Part shown: one piece after another, positions 19,336-28,767 of the stretch
How positions within the stretch are numbered: the stretch's first letter is position 1
Layout of the letters: every line of letters begins with the position of its first letter
Source: an uncultured Clostridia bacterium
GTDB lineage: Bacteria; Bacillota; Clostridia; Christensenellales; CAG-917
Length of the DNA stretch: 64,000 nucleotides
NCBI GenBank assembly: GCA_944372795.1
Contig: CALWAF010000006.1
Coordinates: 1-64,000 of the forward strand
Reading direction: 5' to 3'
Made by a program: the position numbers and the translations under genes
The notes under the pieces: model-generated
What the model was told of the DNA's origin: nothing
Database searches by the model: none
Seen by the model: only the letters and a program-made list of their open reading frames with translations

Positions 19336-21420
19336 ATGCAGCGCAACTTTGCACTTGACAAGGTCAGGAACATCGGCATCATGGCTCACATCGACGCCGG
19401 TAAGACCACGACCACCGAGCGCATCCTGTTCTATACGGGCATGACGCGCAAACTCGGTGAGGTGCACGACGGCGCAGCGGTAATGGATTACATGGTGCAG
19501 GAGCGAGAAAGGGGGATTACCATCACCTCCGCCGCCACTACCACCGTGTGGAAGGGTCATCAGATCAACATCATCGACACTCCCGGGCACGTCGACTTTT
19601 CCGTTGAAGTCGAACGCAGCCTCCGAGTGCTGGACGGAGCGGTCGCGGTGTTCTGCGCCAAAGGCGGCGTGGAACCGCAGTCCGAGAACGTGTGGCGTCA
19701 AGCCAACACCTACAAGGTCCCGAGGATCGCTTTCGTCAACAAAATGGACATCAACGGAGCGAACTTTGACAACGTTGTCAAAATGATGCACGAGAGACTG
19801 CGCACCAACGCCGTCCCCGTCGTCCTCCCCATCGGCAGCGAGGGAGACTTCAAAGGCATCGTCGATCTCATCGCGATGAAGGCTCTCTACTACGCCGCGG
19901 AGGACAACGGCATCACCGTCACGGAAGGGGACATCCCCGAAGATATGCGTGAGAAGGTGGAGGACGCCCGCAGGAAACTCGTCGAGGAGGCGGCAAACTT
20001 CGATGACGCCATCTTCGAGAAGTGCATCATGGACGACAGTGCCTCCGTCACCGAGGAAGAGCTGAAAAAGGCGATCCGCAAGGGGACGATCGAGATGGCG
20101 ATGACGCCCGTCCTGTGCGGCAGTTCCTACCGCAACAAGGGCATCCAGCGTCTGCTCGACGCCATCGTCGACTTTCTCCCCGCGCCCACCGACGTCGCAT
20201 CCATCACGGGCAAGAACCCGAGGGTGGACCGCGAAGAGGTGCGCCATCCCGGCGACGACGAGCCCTTCTCGGCACTGGTGTTCAAGATCCTCACCGACGA
20301 ATATGTCGGCAAGCTCGCCTTCATCCGCATTTACAGCGGCACCATAAAGACGGGCATGATGGTCTTCAACCCCGGCAAGAACGAGAACGAGCGCATAGGC
20401 AGGATACTCCGCATGAATGCGGACGACAGAGAGGACCTCACCGAAGCGGGTGCGGGCGACATCGTGGCTCTGGTCGGGCTCAAGAAGAGCACCACCGGCG
20501 ACACGCTGTGCGACAAGTCCCACCAGATCGTGCTGGAAAACATGGTCTTCCCCGAGCCCGTCATCAAGGTCGCCATCGAGCCCAAGACCAAGGCTAGCCA
20601 AGAGCGCATGAACACCGCCATCCTGAAACTTCAGGAGGAGGACCCCACCTTCAAGGCGTACACCGACAAGGACACGGGGCAGATCATCATCGCGGGCATG
20701 GGCGAGCTTCACCTCGAGATCATCGTGGACAGGATGTTCCGCGAGTTCAAGGTGGAGGCAAACGTCGGCAAGCCGCAGGTGAGCTATCGCGAGACCATCA
20801 CGCGTCCCGCCAAGGCGGAAGGCAAGTTCGTGAGGCAGACGGGCGGTCACGGTCAGTACGGCCACTGCGTCATCGAGCTGGAGCCCAATCCCGGCGGCGG
20901 CTACGAGTTCTCCAACGAGACCGTGGGCGGCGTCGTGCCCAAGGAATTCGCAAACGCGGTCAGCGAGGGCATCAAGGAAGCGGCGAAGGCGGGCATCATG
21001 GCAGGCTACGAAGCCGTGGACTTCAAGGTCAGGCTGGTGGACGGCTCCACTCACGAGGTGGACAGCTCGGAAATGGCATTCCGTGTCGCGGGCTCCATGG
21101 CATTCAGGAGCGCGGCGGAAAAGGCGGGTCCCATCCTGCTCGAGCCCATCATGAAGGTGGAGATCGACGTCCCGGACGAGTATGTCGGCGACGTCATGAG
21201 CAACCTCAACTCCCGTCGCGGCAGTGTGCGCGGCATGGAGATGAAGAACGGCGTTCAAGCCATCGAGAGCGACGTGCCTCTTTCCGAGATGTTCGGATAT
21301 GCGACGACTCTCCGCAGCATAACGCAGGGCAGGGCGACGTTCACGATGCTCTTCGACCATTACGCGGAAGTGCCCCAGAGCATAGCGGAAAAGGTCACGG
21401 GCAAAAAATTCCAGAGATAA
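19336..21420 (+). CDS. fusA: Elongation factor G
   Basis: EF-G (694 residues) is the GTPase that drives ribosomal translocation. Its P-loop [13 protein letters not shown] is near residue 17, the switch-[10 protein letters not shown] and NKMD follow, and domain IV contains the conserved [16 protein letters not shown] chose the ATG at 19336 ([12 protein letters not shown]) because AGGTGG at 19322-19327 is correctly spaced; the ATG at 19324 falls inside that site. The frame is intact and the length usual. Confidence 0.98.
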   Translation: MQRNFALDKVRNIGIMAHIDAGKTTTTERILFYTGMTRKLGEVHDGAAVMDYMVQERERGITITSAATTTVWKGHQINIIDTPGHVDFSVEVERSLRVLDGAVAVFCAKGGVEPQSENVWRQANTYKVPRIAFVNKMDINGANFDNVVKMMHERLRTNAVPVVLPIGSEGDFKGIVDLIAMKALYYAAEDNGITVTEGDIPEDMREKVEDARRKLVEEAANFDDAIFEKCIMDDSASVTEEELKKAIRKGTIEMAMTPVLCGSSYRNKGIQRLLDAIVDFLPAPTDVASITGKNPRVDREEVRHPGDDEPFSALVFKILTDEYVGKLAFIRIYSGTIKTGMMVFNPGKNENERIGRILRMNADDREDLTEAGAGDIVALVGLKKSTTGDTLCDKSHQIVLENMVFPEPVIKVAIEPKTKASQERMNTAILKLQEEDPTFKAYTDKDTGQIIIAGMGELHLEIIVDRMFREFKVEANVGKPQVSYRETITRPAKAEGKFVRQTGGHGQYGHCVIELEPNPGGGYEFSNETVGGVVPKEFANAVSEGIKEAAKAGIMAGYEAVDFKVRLVDGSTHEVDSSEMAFRVAGSMAFRSAAEKAGPILLEPIMKVEIDVPDEYVGDVMSNLNSRRGSVRGMEMKNGVQAIESDVPLSEMFGYATTLRSITQGRATFTMLFDHYAEVPQSIAEKVTGKKFQR

Positions 21421-21507
21421 TATATATCGGTATTATACGTAATACTCTTATATATTCTCTATAAACAAAACACAAACTCAAAAACAAACCAATTGGAGGA
21501 ATTCAAA

Positions 21508-22713
<1,206 letters not shown>

Positions 22714-22736
22714 GTGTTCTTTCAAACTTGCGCTGC

Positions 22737-22765
22737 TCTGCGCGGCGGCATTTGCCGCCGTGCAG
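22737..22765 (+). other. GC-rich hairpin between tuf and rpmG
   Basis: CTGCGCGGCGG and CCGCCGTGCAG pair over 11 positions with one G-T pair and a short loop. No T-run follows, so it does not look like an efficient intrinsic terminator. It may be a processing site or partial attenuator between the str genes and the rpmG-secE-nusG genes. Confidence 0.5.
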
Positions 22766-22804
22766 GGTATGCCTGTGAGTCGGAACACGAAAGGAGGCAC
22801 AAAA

Positions 22805-22969
22805 ATGGCTCAAAAAGGAGCACGCGTGAGGATCACGCTGGCTTGCACCGAGTGCAAACAGCGCAACTATAACCTCAAAAAAAATAAGCAGAAGCATCCC
22901 GACAGAATGGAGCTTCAGAAGTATTGTAGATTCTGCAAAAAACACACCTTGCACAGAGAGACCAAGTAA
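22805..22969 (+). CDS. rpmG: 50S ribosomal protein L33
   Basis: L33 (54 residues) is of the zinc-ribbon, cysteine-containing type: it has CTEC near residue 14 and CRFC near residue 41. It begins [24 protein letters not shown] lies at the right distance from the ATG. Its place just before secE and nusG is canonical, but here the group follows tuf instead of preceding rplK-rpoBC at the head of the cluster. Confidence 0.97.
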   Translation: MAQKGARVRITLACTECKQRNYNLKKNKQKHPDRMELQKYCRFCKKHTLHRETK

Positions 22970-22984
22970 GGTTGAGGAGGCAGT

Positions 22985-23377
22985 ATGGCAAAAAAAACGC
23001 CGGATAACAACTCCGTGCCCGGAGCGTCCGAAGACAAGATGCGCGGCCGCATGAGGGGCGAGCTGGACAAACCCGTTGTCCTCGAAGAGAACGCACCTCA
23101 AGCCGATCAGTCTGCCGACAAGAAAGTCAAGAAGACCGCAAAGAGCGCAAAGTCTGACAAGCCCAACATCTTCAAGCGTATGTGGAAGGGGCTGAAGGGC
23201 GTCATTTCCGAGCTCAAGAAAGTCACTTGGCCCAAGGGCAAGGACGTTGTCAAATCCACCGCCGTCGTGCTGGTGGTCGTCATTGCGTTTTTCGTAGTGC
23301 TGTTCGGCATCGACTATGTGCTGTCGGGGCTCTCTCATCTGGTCGTCGACGGATCGTGGACGTCCATAGTGGGCTGA
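22985..23377 (+). CDS. secE: Preprotein translocase subunit SecE
   Basis: SecE (130 residues) is the small clamp subunit of SecYEG. The first 70 residues are charged and low in complexity (KKVKKTAKSAKSDK). The conserved amphipathic segment GVISELKKVTWPKGKDVVKS comes next, then a single transmembrane helix of Val, Ile and Phe near residues 95-115. The N-terminal extension makes it longer than the minimal Firmicutes SecE. GAGGAGG precedes the ATG, and nusG starts 10 bases after its stop. Confidence 0.96.
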   Translation: MAKKTPDNNSVPGASEDKMRGRMRGELDKPVVLEENAPQADQSADKKVKKTAKSAKSDKPNIFKRMWKGLKGVISELKKVTWPKGKDVVKSTAVVLVVVIAFFVVLFGIDYVLSGLSHLVVDGSWTSIVG

Positions 23378-23387
23378 GAGGTATAAT

Positions 23388-23915
23388 ATGGAAAACAGGG
23401 AAACTCCTCAGTGGTACGTCATCCACACCTACTCCGGCTACGAAGCAATGGTGGAAAACAACCTGCACAACATGGTTGAGAACAACAGTTTGCAGGATTG
23501 GATCTTCGAGGTGAAAGTTCCCGTCGAAGACGACGTCGTCGAGAAGAACGGCAAGAGGAAGGTGGTGCAGAGGAAGAAATTCCCCAGCTACGTCTTCATC
23601 AAGATGATCTATTCCAACCACATCTGGTTCATGGTCACCAACACTCGCGGCGTAACGGGTTTCGTCGGTCCCGCCGGGCGTCCTCTGCCTTTGCGCGACG
23701 ACGAGGTCAAGCGTCTGGGGCTTGAAGTCATCGACTTCGAGGATCTGGACATCAAGCCGGGCGACAACGTCCGTGTCATCAGCGGCGCTCTGGAAAACTT
23801 CGACGGAGTCATCGATTCCATCAGTGCGGAGCGTCAGAAAGTCAAAGTCATCATTTCCATGTTCGGCAGGGACACCCCCGTCGAGCTCGACTTCTCGCAG
23901 GTCGAAAAACTGTGA
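23388..23915 (+). CDS. nusG: Transcription antitermination protein NusG
   Basis: NusG (175 residues) binds RNA polymerase and the ribosome. The N-terminal NGN domain opens WYVIHTYSGYEAMVENNL and includes FPSYVFIKM and TRGVTGFVG. The C-terminal KOW domain has KPGDNVRVISGALENFDG. The length is typical. It is 10 bases downstream of secE, the near-universal pairing. Confidence 0.98.
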   Translation: MENRETPQWYVIHTYSGYEAMVENNLHNMVENNSLQDWIFEVKVPVEDDVVEKNGKRKVVQRKKFPSYVFIKMIYSNHIWFMVTNTRGVTGFVGPAGRPLPLRDDEVKRLGLEVIDFEDLDIKPGDNVRVISGALENFDGVIDSISAERQKVKVIISMFGRDTPVELDFSQVEKL

Positions 23916-23996
23916 GCGTGCATGCGGCGTCACGCATGTGTGGGAGAAGATAAATCTTTTCTGTCTTCGTCAAACCACGTTTAGTCAGGAGGTATT

Positions 23997-24422
23997 ATGG
24001 CTAAAAAGATCACCGCAGTCGTGAAACTGCAACTCCCCGCAGGGAAAGCCACCCCCGGTCCCCCCGTCGGTTCTTCCCTCGGTCCTCACGGCATCAACAT
24101 CCCCGCTTTCACGAAGGAATTCAATGAGAAGACCTCCAAGCAGGCAGGTCTGATCATCCCCGTGGTCATCACCATCTATCAGGACCGTTCCTTCACCTTC
24201 ATCCTCAAGACCCCTCCGGCGCCCGTCCTCATCAAGAAGGCGTGCGGCATCGAGAGTGCGTCCGCGCGTCCCAACCGCGACAAAGTCGCGACCATCACGA
24301 AGGCGCAGGTCAAGGAGATCGCCGAGCTCAAAATGCCCGACCTCAACGCAGGTTCTTTGGAAGCTGCCATGAGCATGATCGCCGGCACCGCCCGCAGCAT
24401 GGGCATCCTCGTCGAGGAATAA
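23997..24422 (+). CDS. rplK: 50S ribosomal protein L11
   Basis: L11 (141 residues) forms the GTPase-associated centre with 23S rRNA. It opens [20 protein letters not shown] and carries [17 protein letters not shown] and the C-terminal RNA-binding [14 protein letters not shown] precedes the ATG. The 81-base leader after nusG contains a small hairpin (CATGCG/CGCATG near 23924-23941) and a second AGAAGA/TCTTTTCT pair. It is followed 9 bases later by rplA. Confidence 0.99.
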   Translation: MAKKITAVVKLQLPAGKATPGPPVGSSLGPHGINIPAFTKEFNEKTSKQAGLIIPVVITIYQDRSFTFILKTPPAPVLIKKACGIESASARPNRDKVATITKAQVKEIAELKMPDLNAGSLEAAMSMIAGTARSMGILVEE

Positions 24423-24431
24423 GGAGGCAAT

Positions 24432-25121
24432 ATGAAACGCGGAAAGAATTATATCGATTCCAAGAAACTCATCGAAAGCAACAAGCTCTACGACAGCGCG
24501 GAAGCCATGGCGCTCGCCATCCAGACCGCGAAGTCGAAGTTTGACGAAACGATAGAACTTCACGTCAAGCTGGGCGTCGATCCCCGTCACGCCGATCAGC
24601 AGGTGAGAGGCGTCGTCGTGCTGCCTCACGGCACCGGCAAGACCGTGCGCGTCCTCGTCATCGCCAAGGGCGAGAAGGCTGACGAAGCCGCGGCAGCGGG
24701 CGCGGACTACGTGGGTGCGGAGGATATGATCCAGAAGATCACCTCCGAGAACTGGTTCGATTTCGACGCAGTCGTCACCACTCCCGACATGATGGGTCTG
24801 GTGGGCAGACTGGGTAAGATCCTCGGTCCCAAGGGCCTCATGCCCAACCCCAAGTCCGGCACCGTCACCATGGACGTCACCCGCGCCATCCACGACATCA
24901 AAGCAGGTAAAGTGGAGTACCGCGTGGACAAGACCGCCATCGTGCACGTCCCCATCGGCAAGAAGTCTTTCGGGCTGGAGAAGCTGATGGACAACTTCAA
25001 CACCGTCATGGAGGCTCTGGTCAAAGCCAAGCCCGCGGCGGCAAAGGGACAGTATCTCAAGAGCGTGTATATCGCTTCCACGATGGGTCCCAGCGTGAAG
25101 ATCCTCTACAAGATGGCATGA
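24432..25121 (+). CDS. rplA: 50S ribosomal protein L1
   Basis: L1 (229 residues) forms the L1 stalk and often represses its own operon by binding the leader mRNA. It begins [20 protein letters not shown] and contains [20 protein letters not shown] and [27 protein letters not shown] precedes the ATG. It is the last gene of this group; rplJ has a separate promoter. Confidence 0.99.
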   Translation: MKRGKNYIDSKKLIESNKLYDSAEAMALAIQTAKSKFDETIELHVKLGVDPRHADQQVRGVVVLPHGTGKTVRVLVIAKGEKADEAAAAGADYVGAEDMIQKITSENWFDFDAVVTTPDMMGLVGRLGKILGPKGLMPNPKSGTVTMDVTRAIHDIKAGKVEYRVDKTAIVHVPIGKKSFGLEKLMDNFNTVMEALVKAKPAAAKGQYLKSVYIASTMGPSVKILYKMA

Positions 25122-25189
25122 CCGCACTTCCGCGCGGCATCCGCCGCGCGGAGCGCGTGCGCGCTTTTGCGCCATGTGCCCTCAAACGT

Positions 25190-25218
25190 TTGACAAAAAG
25201 TTTGCGCTTTGCTACAAT
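25190..25218 (+). promoter_or_regulatory. Sigma-A-type promoter for rplJ-rplL
   Basis: TTGACA at 25190-25195 and TACAAT at 25213-25218 have a 17-base spacer. The predicted start is about 25225, exactly where the L10 leader begins, so rplJL can be transcribed independently of rplKA. Confidence 0.85.
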
Positions 25219-25224
25219 AAGCGC

Positions 25225-25331
25225 GTTCCTGAGACAGCAAGCGGCGAAAGCCTCAATGCAATGCTTGCCGAGGAGTGGTAATAACGCTTGCGTATTCGTC
25301 ATTCCACGTCTCGGGATGACGATTATTTTAT
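25225..25331 (+). promoter_or_regulatory. L10(L12)4 leader and attenuator of rplJL
   Basis: The segment from about 25225 to 25277 has GAGACAGCAAGC pairing with GCTTGCCGAGG around a kink-turn-like junction, matching the known Firmicutes L10 leader. Further on, CGTCATTCC (25297-25305) pairs with GGGATGACG (25313-25321) and is followed by ATTATTTTAT, a terminator-like hairpin just before the rplJ ribosome binding site. In B. subtilis, L10(L12)4 binds such a leader and causes premature termination; the same is inferred here. Confidence 0.75.
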
Positions 25332-25343
25332 AAGGAGGTAATG

Positions 25344-25847
25344 ATGGCATCCAAGGAAGTTCTCGAGCTGAAACAACAGCAGGTCGAAGCGATCAAGGCG
25401 AAGATCTCTTCCGCAAAGTCCCTCGTCATCATCGACTATATGGGGCTCAACGTCGCGGAAGACACCGCCTTCAGAAAGCAGCTCCGTGACGCCGGCGTCG
25501 ACTATCAGGTGCTCAAAAACCGTCTGGTCAAGCGCGCCTTCGACGATCTGGGCTACACGCAGTTCGACGACGCACTGAACGGGCCCACCGCCGTCGCGTT
25601 CTCCGACAAGGACGCGGTCACTCCCGCCAAGATCATCATCGAAAACATCAAGAAACTCAACAAGATGAAGGCGAAATGCGGTCTGGTGGAAGGCGAGTAT
25701 ATGGACGAAAACGGTGTCAAGACCATCGCGTCCATCCCGCCCAGAGAGGTCCTCATCGCGAAGATGCTGGGCAGCATGCAGTCTCCCATCACGGGGCTTG
25801 CGGTCTGCCTGAACAAGATCGCGGAAAAGATGGAGCAACAGGCTTAA
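25344..25847 (+). CDS. rplJ: 50S ribosomal protein L10
   Basis: L10 (167 residues) is the stalk base that carries L7/L12 dimers and, with them, represses its own operon. It opens [20 protein letters not shown] and contains [13 protein letters not shown] and [12 protein letters not shown]. Of two adjacent ATGs I prefer the second (25344), since GGAGG at 25334-25338 would be too close to the first. The C-terminal helix that binds L12 is present. Confidence 0.97.
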   Translation: MASKEVLELKQQQVEAIKAKISSAKSLVIIDYMGLNVAEDTAFRKQLRDAGVDYQVLKNRLVKRAFDDLGYTQFDDALNGPTAVAFSDKDAVTPAKIIIENIKKLNKMKAKCGLVEGEYMDENGVKTIASIPPREVLIAKMLGSMQSPITGLAVCLNKIAEKMEQQA

Positions 25848-25905
25848 TAACCACACCACGCCGCAGGGGCGGCACACAAAAAATAAAATTACGGAGAATA
25901 AAAAA

Positions 25906-26280
25906 ATGGCAGATCTTCAGAAACTTATGGAAGAAATCAAGAGCATGACCGTTCTCGAGCTCTCCAAATTCGTCAAGGAGCTTGAGGAGGAGTTCGGCGT
26001 CAGCGCAGCGGCTCCCGTTGCAGTCGTCGCGGGCGGTGCGGCAGAGGCTGCTCCCGCCGAGGAAGAGAAGACGGAGTTCGACGTCATCCTGAAGGAAGTC
26101 GGCCCCAACAAGGTCCAAGTCATCAAGGTCGTCAAGGACGCCACCGGTCTCGGTCTGGTCGAGGCGAAGGGCGTTGTCGACGGAGCCCCCAAGGCAGTCA
26201 AAGAAGGCATTCCGAAGGACGCGGCAGAGGCACTCGTCGCCAAGTTCAAGGAAGTCGGCGCCGTCGCGGAAATCAAGTAA
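25906..26280 (+). CDS. rplL: 50S ribosomal protein L7/L12
   Basis: L7/L12 (124 residues) recruits translation factors. It has an N-terminal dimerisation helix, an alanine-rich hinge ([22 protein letters not shown]) in the middle, and the C-terminal domain with KIEVIKVVK-like [20 protein letters not shown] small GC hairpin (GCCGC/GCGGC at 25861-25874) lies between rplJ and rplL. A strong terminator follows at 26305. Confidence 0.98.
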   Translation: MADLQKLMEEIKSMTVLELSKFVKELEEEFGVSAAAPVAVVAGGAAEAAPAEEEKTEFDVILKEVGPNKVQVIKVVKDATGLGLVEAKGVVDGAPKAVKEGIPKDAAEALVAKFKEVGAVAEIK

Positions 26281-26304
26281 CTCCGCCCGTCGGGAATCGG
26301 GAAG

Positions 26305-26357
26305 AGGCATTCTTGTGACACTTATACACGTGATCGCAAGAGTGCCTTTTTGTTTTT
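26305..26357 (+). terminator. Strong intrinsic terminator after rplL
   Basis: AGGCATTCTTG (26305-26315) pairs with CAAGAGTGCCT (26337-26347), with one T-G pair. Further pairing is possible inside (GTG/CAC), and TTTTTGTTTTT follows. It closes the rplJL unit. Confidence 0.9.
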
Positions 26358-26385
26358 GCGCAGCAATATACCAAAGAGGAAAATT

Positions 26386-27435
26386 ATGAGAAACAGAACT
26401 ACGGCGAATTTTGTCAAGATCGCGGTCATCGCGGTCGCTCTTGCGCTCGCCGCCTCCTGCACCGTGGCGGGCACACTTGCCGCTTTCAGCGCGACTTACA
26501 CTTGGAAGTCCGATCAGGCGACGGCGGGCGAGTTCAGATTCGAGGACACCACCTACACCCTCGAGCTCTTCGGTGACGAGTATATCCTGCCCGGCGGTAG
26601 CGGTTCCGCCGTGCTCGAGGGCGTGGACTTCGCGGATGTGCCCGTGGTGTGGGGCTTTGCGGCAAATCCCGCCGACGACAGAGTCATCCCCGTCGTCTTT
26701 TGGCTGGCGGACGACGGCGGACCCATAAGCAGAACGTACTATTCCGCCTACAACTTCTCCGAGCTCGGCGGCTACGTGCGCGCAGGCGACGTCATAGTCG
26801 CCGCGTCGGACATCTCTGCCTCTCCCGAAGCGTTGACGGAGAGCCTTGCCGTGGGTGTGACGGTGTGCTGGTGCTGGCCCGACACCATATATGCGGACGC
26901 CGCGGGAGCGGAGACGGACGAGAAAGCCTTTGTCGCCTACAAGAGCTATTGCGAAGATGTGTGCGAGCCCTTGTACTCCTTCTCGGCGGATGCCCTCGGC
27001 ACAGTCTTCGAGTTCGAAGGGGGCAGCGGTAGCGTAAACGTGCTCGGCAACGTGACGGGCGTGGACGGGGAAAACCTCAATGCGCTGTCATACGAGTCGG
27101 CCGCATTCTCCGTTGAGGGCGGCTTGTGCCGTTTCGACGGCAGCCCCGCGTGGGTGGAGAATGGAGGAAAGTTCGAGATAGTGTCCCTTCCCAAAGAGCT
27201 GGACGGCGAGAGCAGGGCATGGCTGCTGGTGTCGACTCCACAGATCGCGGATAAAACCGAAGCACTTCGTGAGCTCGGCATCGAGATCGGAGGCACTTAC
27301 GCCTTTGAGGGCTCGGGAGAGATCGTGCTGACGCCCGCAGCGGACGGGAGCAGGACGCTCATCAAAGTGCCCGTTTCCGCGACGGGCATCCGCGCCTCCC
27401 TCTCTGTGACGATCACCGCGGTGGTGGCTGCCTGA
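26386..27435 (+). CDS. Secreted protein with SipW-class signal peptide
   Basis: This 349-residue protein has a basic N terminus (MRNRTTANFVK), a hydrophobic stretch and then VAGTLAAFSATYTW, followed by ATAGEFRFE. That pattern is the SipW-dependent signal of TasA, camelysin and related fibre or spore-surface proteins. The rest is acidic, extracellular in character and has no catalytic motif I recognise. An AGAGGA site supports the ATG at 26386. The next gene starts one base after the stop and encodes a signal-peptidase-like protein, as sipW is found next to tasA. Its function could be a matrix or surface fibre component, but the mature domain is unassigned. Confidence 0.7.
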   Translation: MRNRTTANFVKIAVIAVALALAASCTVAGTLAAFSATYTWKSDQATAGEFRFEDTTYTLELFGDEYILPGGSGSAVLEGVDFADVPVVWGFAANPADDRVIPVVFWLADDGGPISRTYYSAYNFSELGGYVRAGDVIVAASDISASPEALTESLAVGVTVCWCWPDTIYADAAGAETDEKAFVAYKSYCEDVCEPLYSFSADALGTVFEFEGGSGSVNVLGNVTGVDGENLNALSYESAAFSVEGGLCRFDGSPAWVENGGKFEIVSLPKELDGESRAWLLVSTPQIADKTEALRELGIEIGGTYAFEGSGEIVLTPAADGSRTLIKVPVSATGIRASLSVTITAVVAA

Positions 27436-27436
27436 T

Positions 27437-27967
27437 ATGTTCGCGGAGGGTGAAAGTTCCGGGGTGCGCATCTTTGCGACGGCGCTTCTTGCCATCGCTT
27501 TGGGTGTGGGAGTCTGCGGTGTGCTGTTCTGCTGCGCGGCGACTTTTGAGACCGCGCTCACGGGCTATCCGTCGTTTGCGGGCACCGGTTACGTTATCTA
27601 TTCCGCGACGGAAGGAGACGAGCTCCCGGACGGCACGCTGGTGGCGTTCGAGAAAGGGACGTCCTTCGATTGGATGGCGGGCGACTTTGCCGTCTTCCGC
27701 ACCGTGCGCGGCATGGGCGTGGGCAGAGTGTCGAAGGTGAGCGCCGACCGCCTTACACTGCGCCTCGGAGAGGGCAGCGTGCTTGCCGTGCCCTTCGTCG
27801 CGGTGCTGGGAAGAGCCTTGCGTCATTATCCTGCGGCGGGCAGAGCGCTCGTCTTCCTCGCGCAGTCGCGTGGAGCGGGTTTCGCGGGCGGGATCGCGAT
27901 CGCGGTGACCGCTTTCATCTCCCTCATCATCGAAAGACGCGATGACCGTATGCTTTCCGCCGTTTGA
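27437..27967 (+). CDS. SipW-like membrane protein, apparently without catalytic residues
   Basis: The protein (176 residues) has a transmembrane helix near residues 12-36, an exposed domain of about 110 residues, and a second helix near residues 147-165: the topology of SipW/ER-type signal peptidases. IYSATEGDELPDGTLVAF can be laid on the SipW segment VLSGSMEPGIQTGSIIAV, which puts Thr where the catalytic Ser should be. MGVGRVSKV lies over THRIVDV with Gly for the catalytic His. If the alignment is right, it is a pseudo-peptidase. It is translationally coupled to the SipW-type cargo upstream. It may instead be an unrelated two-helix protein. Confidence 0.5.
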   Translation: MFAEGESSGVRIFATALLAIALGVGVCGVLFCCAATFETALTGYPSFAGTGYVIYSATEGDELPDGTLVAFEKGTSFDWMAGDFAVFRTVRGMGVGRVSKVSADRLTLRLGEGSVLAVPFVAVLGRALRHYPAAGRALVFLAQSRGAGFAGGIAIAVTAFISLIIERRDDRMLSAV

Positions 27968-27999
27968 GCGAATTTGACGAAAGCGCACGATAAAATGAT

Positions 28000-28037
28000 A
28001 AAATGCGCGGATAAACCGCGCATTTTGTTGTTTTTGC
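28000..28037 (+). terminator. Terminator after the SipW-like gene
   Basis: AAAATGCGCGG (28000-28010) pairs perfectly with CCGCGCATTTT (28016-28026) around a 5-base loop, and TTGTTTTTG follows. The A-tract on the left means it could also work for the convergent minus-strand gene. Confidence 0.85.
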
Positions 28038-28087
28038 TTGTTCGTGTGATCGTTTTGTCTGCCGACCTCTTGCCGCCTGTGTCGGAT

Positions 28088-28141
28088 GTGTCGTTCGCGC
28101 GAAACGTGTCGTTCGTGTGGGACGTATCGTTCGTGCGAGAG
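28088..28141. repeat. Three tandem 18-bp repeats
   Basis: Three imperfect copies of GTGTCGTTCGNGYGNNAC lie head to tail at 28088-28105, 28106-28123 and 28124-28141, all sharing TCGTTCG. They are between the terminator at 28000 and the end of the minus-strand glycosylase gene and do not code. A role is not evident. Confidence 0.6.
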
Positions 28142-28145
28142 GGGA

Positions 28146-28157
28146 GTCTGACGCTCT
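28146..28157 (-). repeat. Relic half-site of the palindromic element
   Basis: GTCTGACGCTCT here matches 12 bases of the outer end of the 17-bp terminal repeat, as found in copies A and D. It again touches the 3' end of a gene (the glycosylase stop is at 28156-28158). No partner repeat or hairpin remains, so this would be a deletion remnant. Confidence 0.4.
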
Positions 28158-28635
28158 ACCGCTGCGGACGGAAGGTGTCCAGAGCCTCGAACCATACGCG
28201 TTTATCAAAGCGCGGGTTTGCGGGAGAGGTGGAGGGCAGGGCGCACACAACGGGGGCGAGAGATGGGTGGGCGGCGAGCAGGATGGAGAGGGCGCGTTTG
28301 CCGTTGACGAAGATGCGGGTGATGCCGCGCTCCGCGACGAGGGCGGGGACGTCCGCCACGGTGTAGTCGCGGATGCTCGCGTCCTCCGAGCCCTTGATGT
28401 CGCACTCCGTCACCACGTCCCAAAGGGCGATGCCGTGGGCGGCAAGGAAGGACTTCTTGTCTTCGACTGTGACGGGGACGGGAGAGGAAAAGTATTCCGC
28501 TAGGGTCGCCCAAAACCTGTTGCGCGGGTGACCGTAGTAAAAGTCCGTCTCGCGGGACTTCACGCTGGGAAAGCTGCCGAGGATGAGGGTGTGAGCCCCC
28601 TCCGGACAGCAGGGCAGGAAACCTTTCGTCTTCAT
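28156..28635 (-). CDS. DNA-deoxyinosine (hypoxanthine-DNA) glycosylase, UDG family 6
   Basis: This 159-residue member of the uracil-DNA-glycosylase superfamily has the motif LILGSFPSVKS near residue 18, YYGHPRNRFW soon after, FVNGKRAL near residue 110 and LPSTSPANPRFD near the C terminus. That combination is typical of family 6, which removes hypoxanthine (deaminated adenine) from DNA. The length matches. It is the only minus-strand gene between two plus-strand transcription units, and a promoter for the next plus-strand gene lies just upstream. Activity on uracil cannot be excluded. Confidence 0.82.
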   Translation of the reverse strand: MKTKGFLPCCPEGAHTLILGSFPSVKSRETDFYYGHPRNRFWATLAEYFSSPVPVTVEDKKSFLAAHGIALWDVVTECDIKGSEDASIRDYTVADVPALVAERGITRIFVNGKRALSILLAAHPSLAPVVCALPSTSPANPRFDKRVWFEALDTFRPQR

Positions 28636-28695
28636 GGCGAAATGTTAACGCGGCGGGAAGAATTTGTCAAATGCAGCCGAGGTGTATCCGTTTCC

Positions 28696-28724
28696 TTGAA
28701 ATCGGCGAAAATAGGTGGTATAAT
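28696..28724 (+). promoter_or_regulatory. Sigma-A-type promoter for the O-antigen-ligase-like gene
   Basis: TTGAAA at 28696-28701 and TATAAT at 28719-28724 have a 17-base spacer. The predicted start near 28731 rules out ATG codons at or upstream of 28723 and supports the start at 28768. Confidence 0.8.
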
Positions 28725-28767
28725 GCCGATGTTATCGCGCGGGCGCACCCGCACGGAGACAGAAGAG

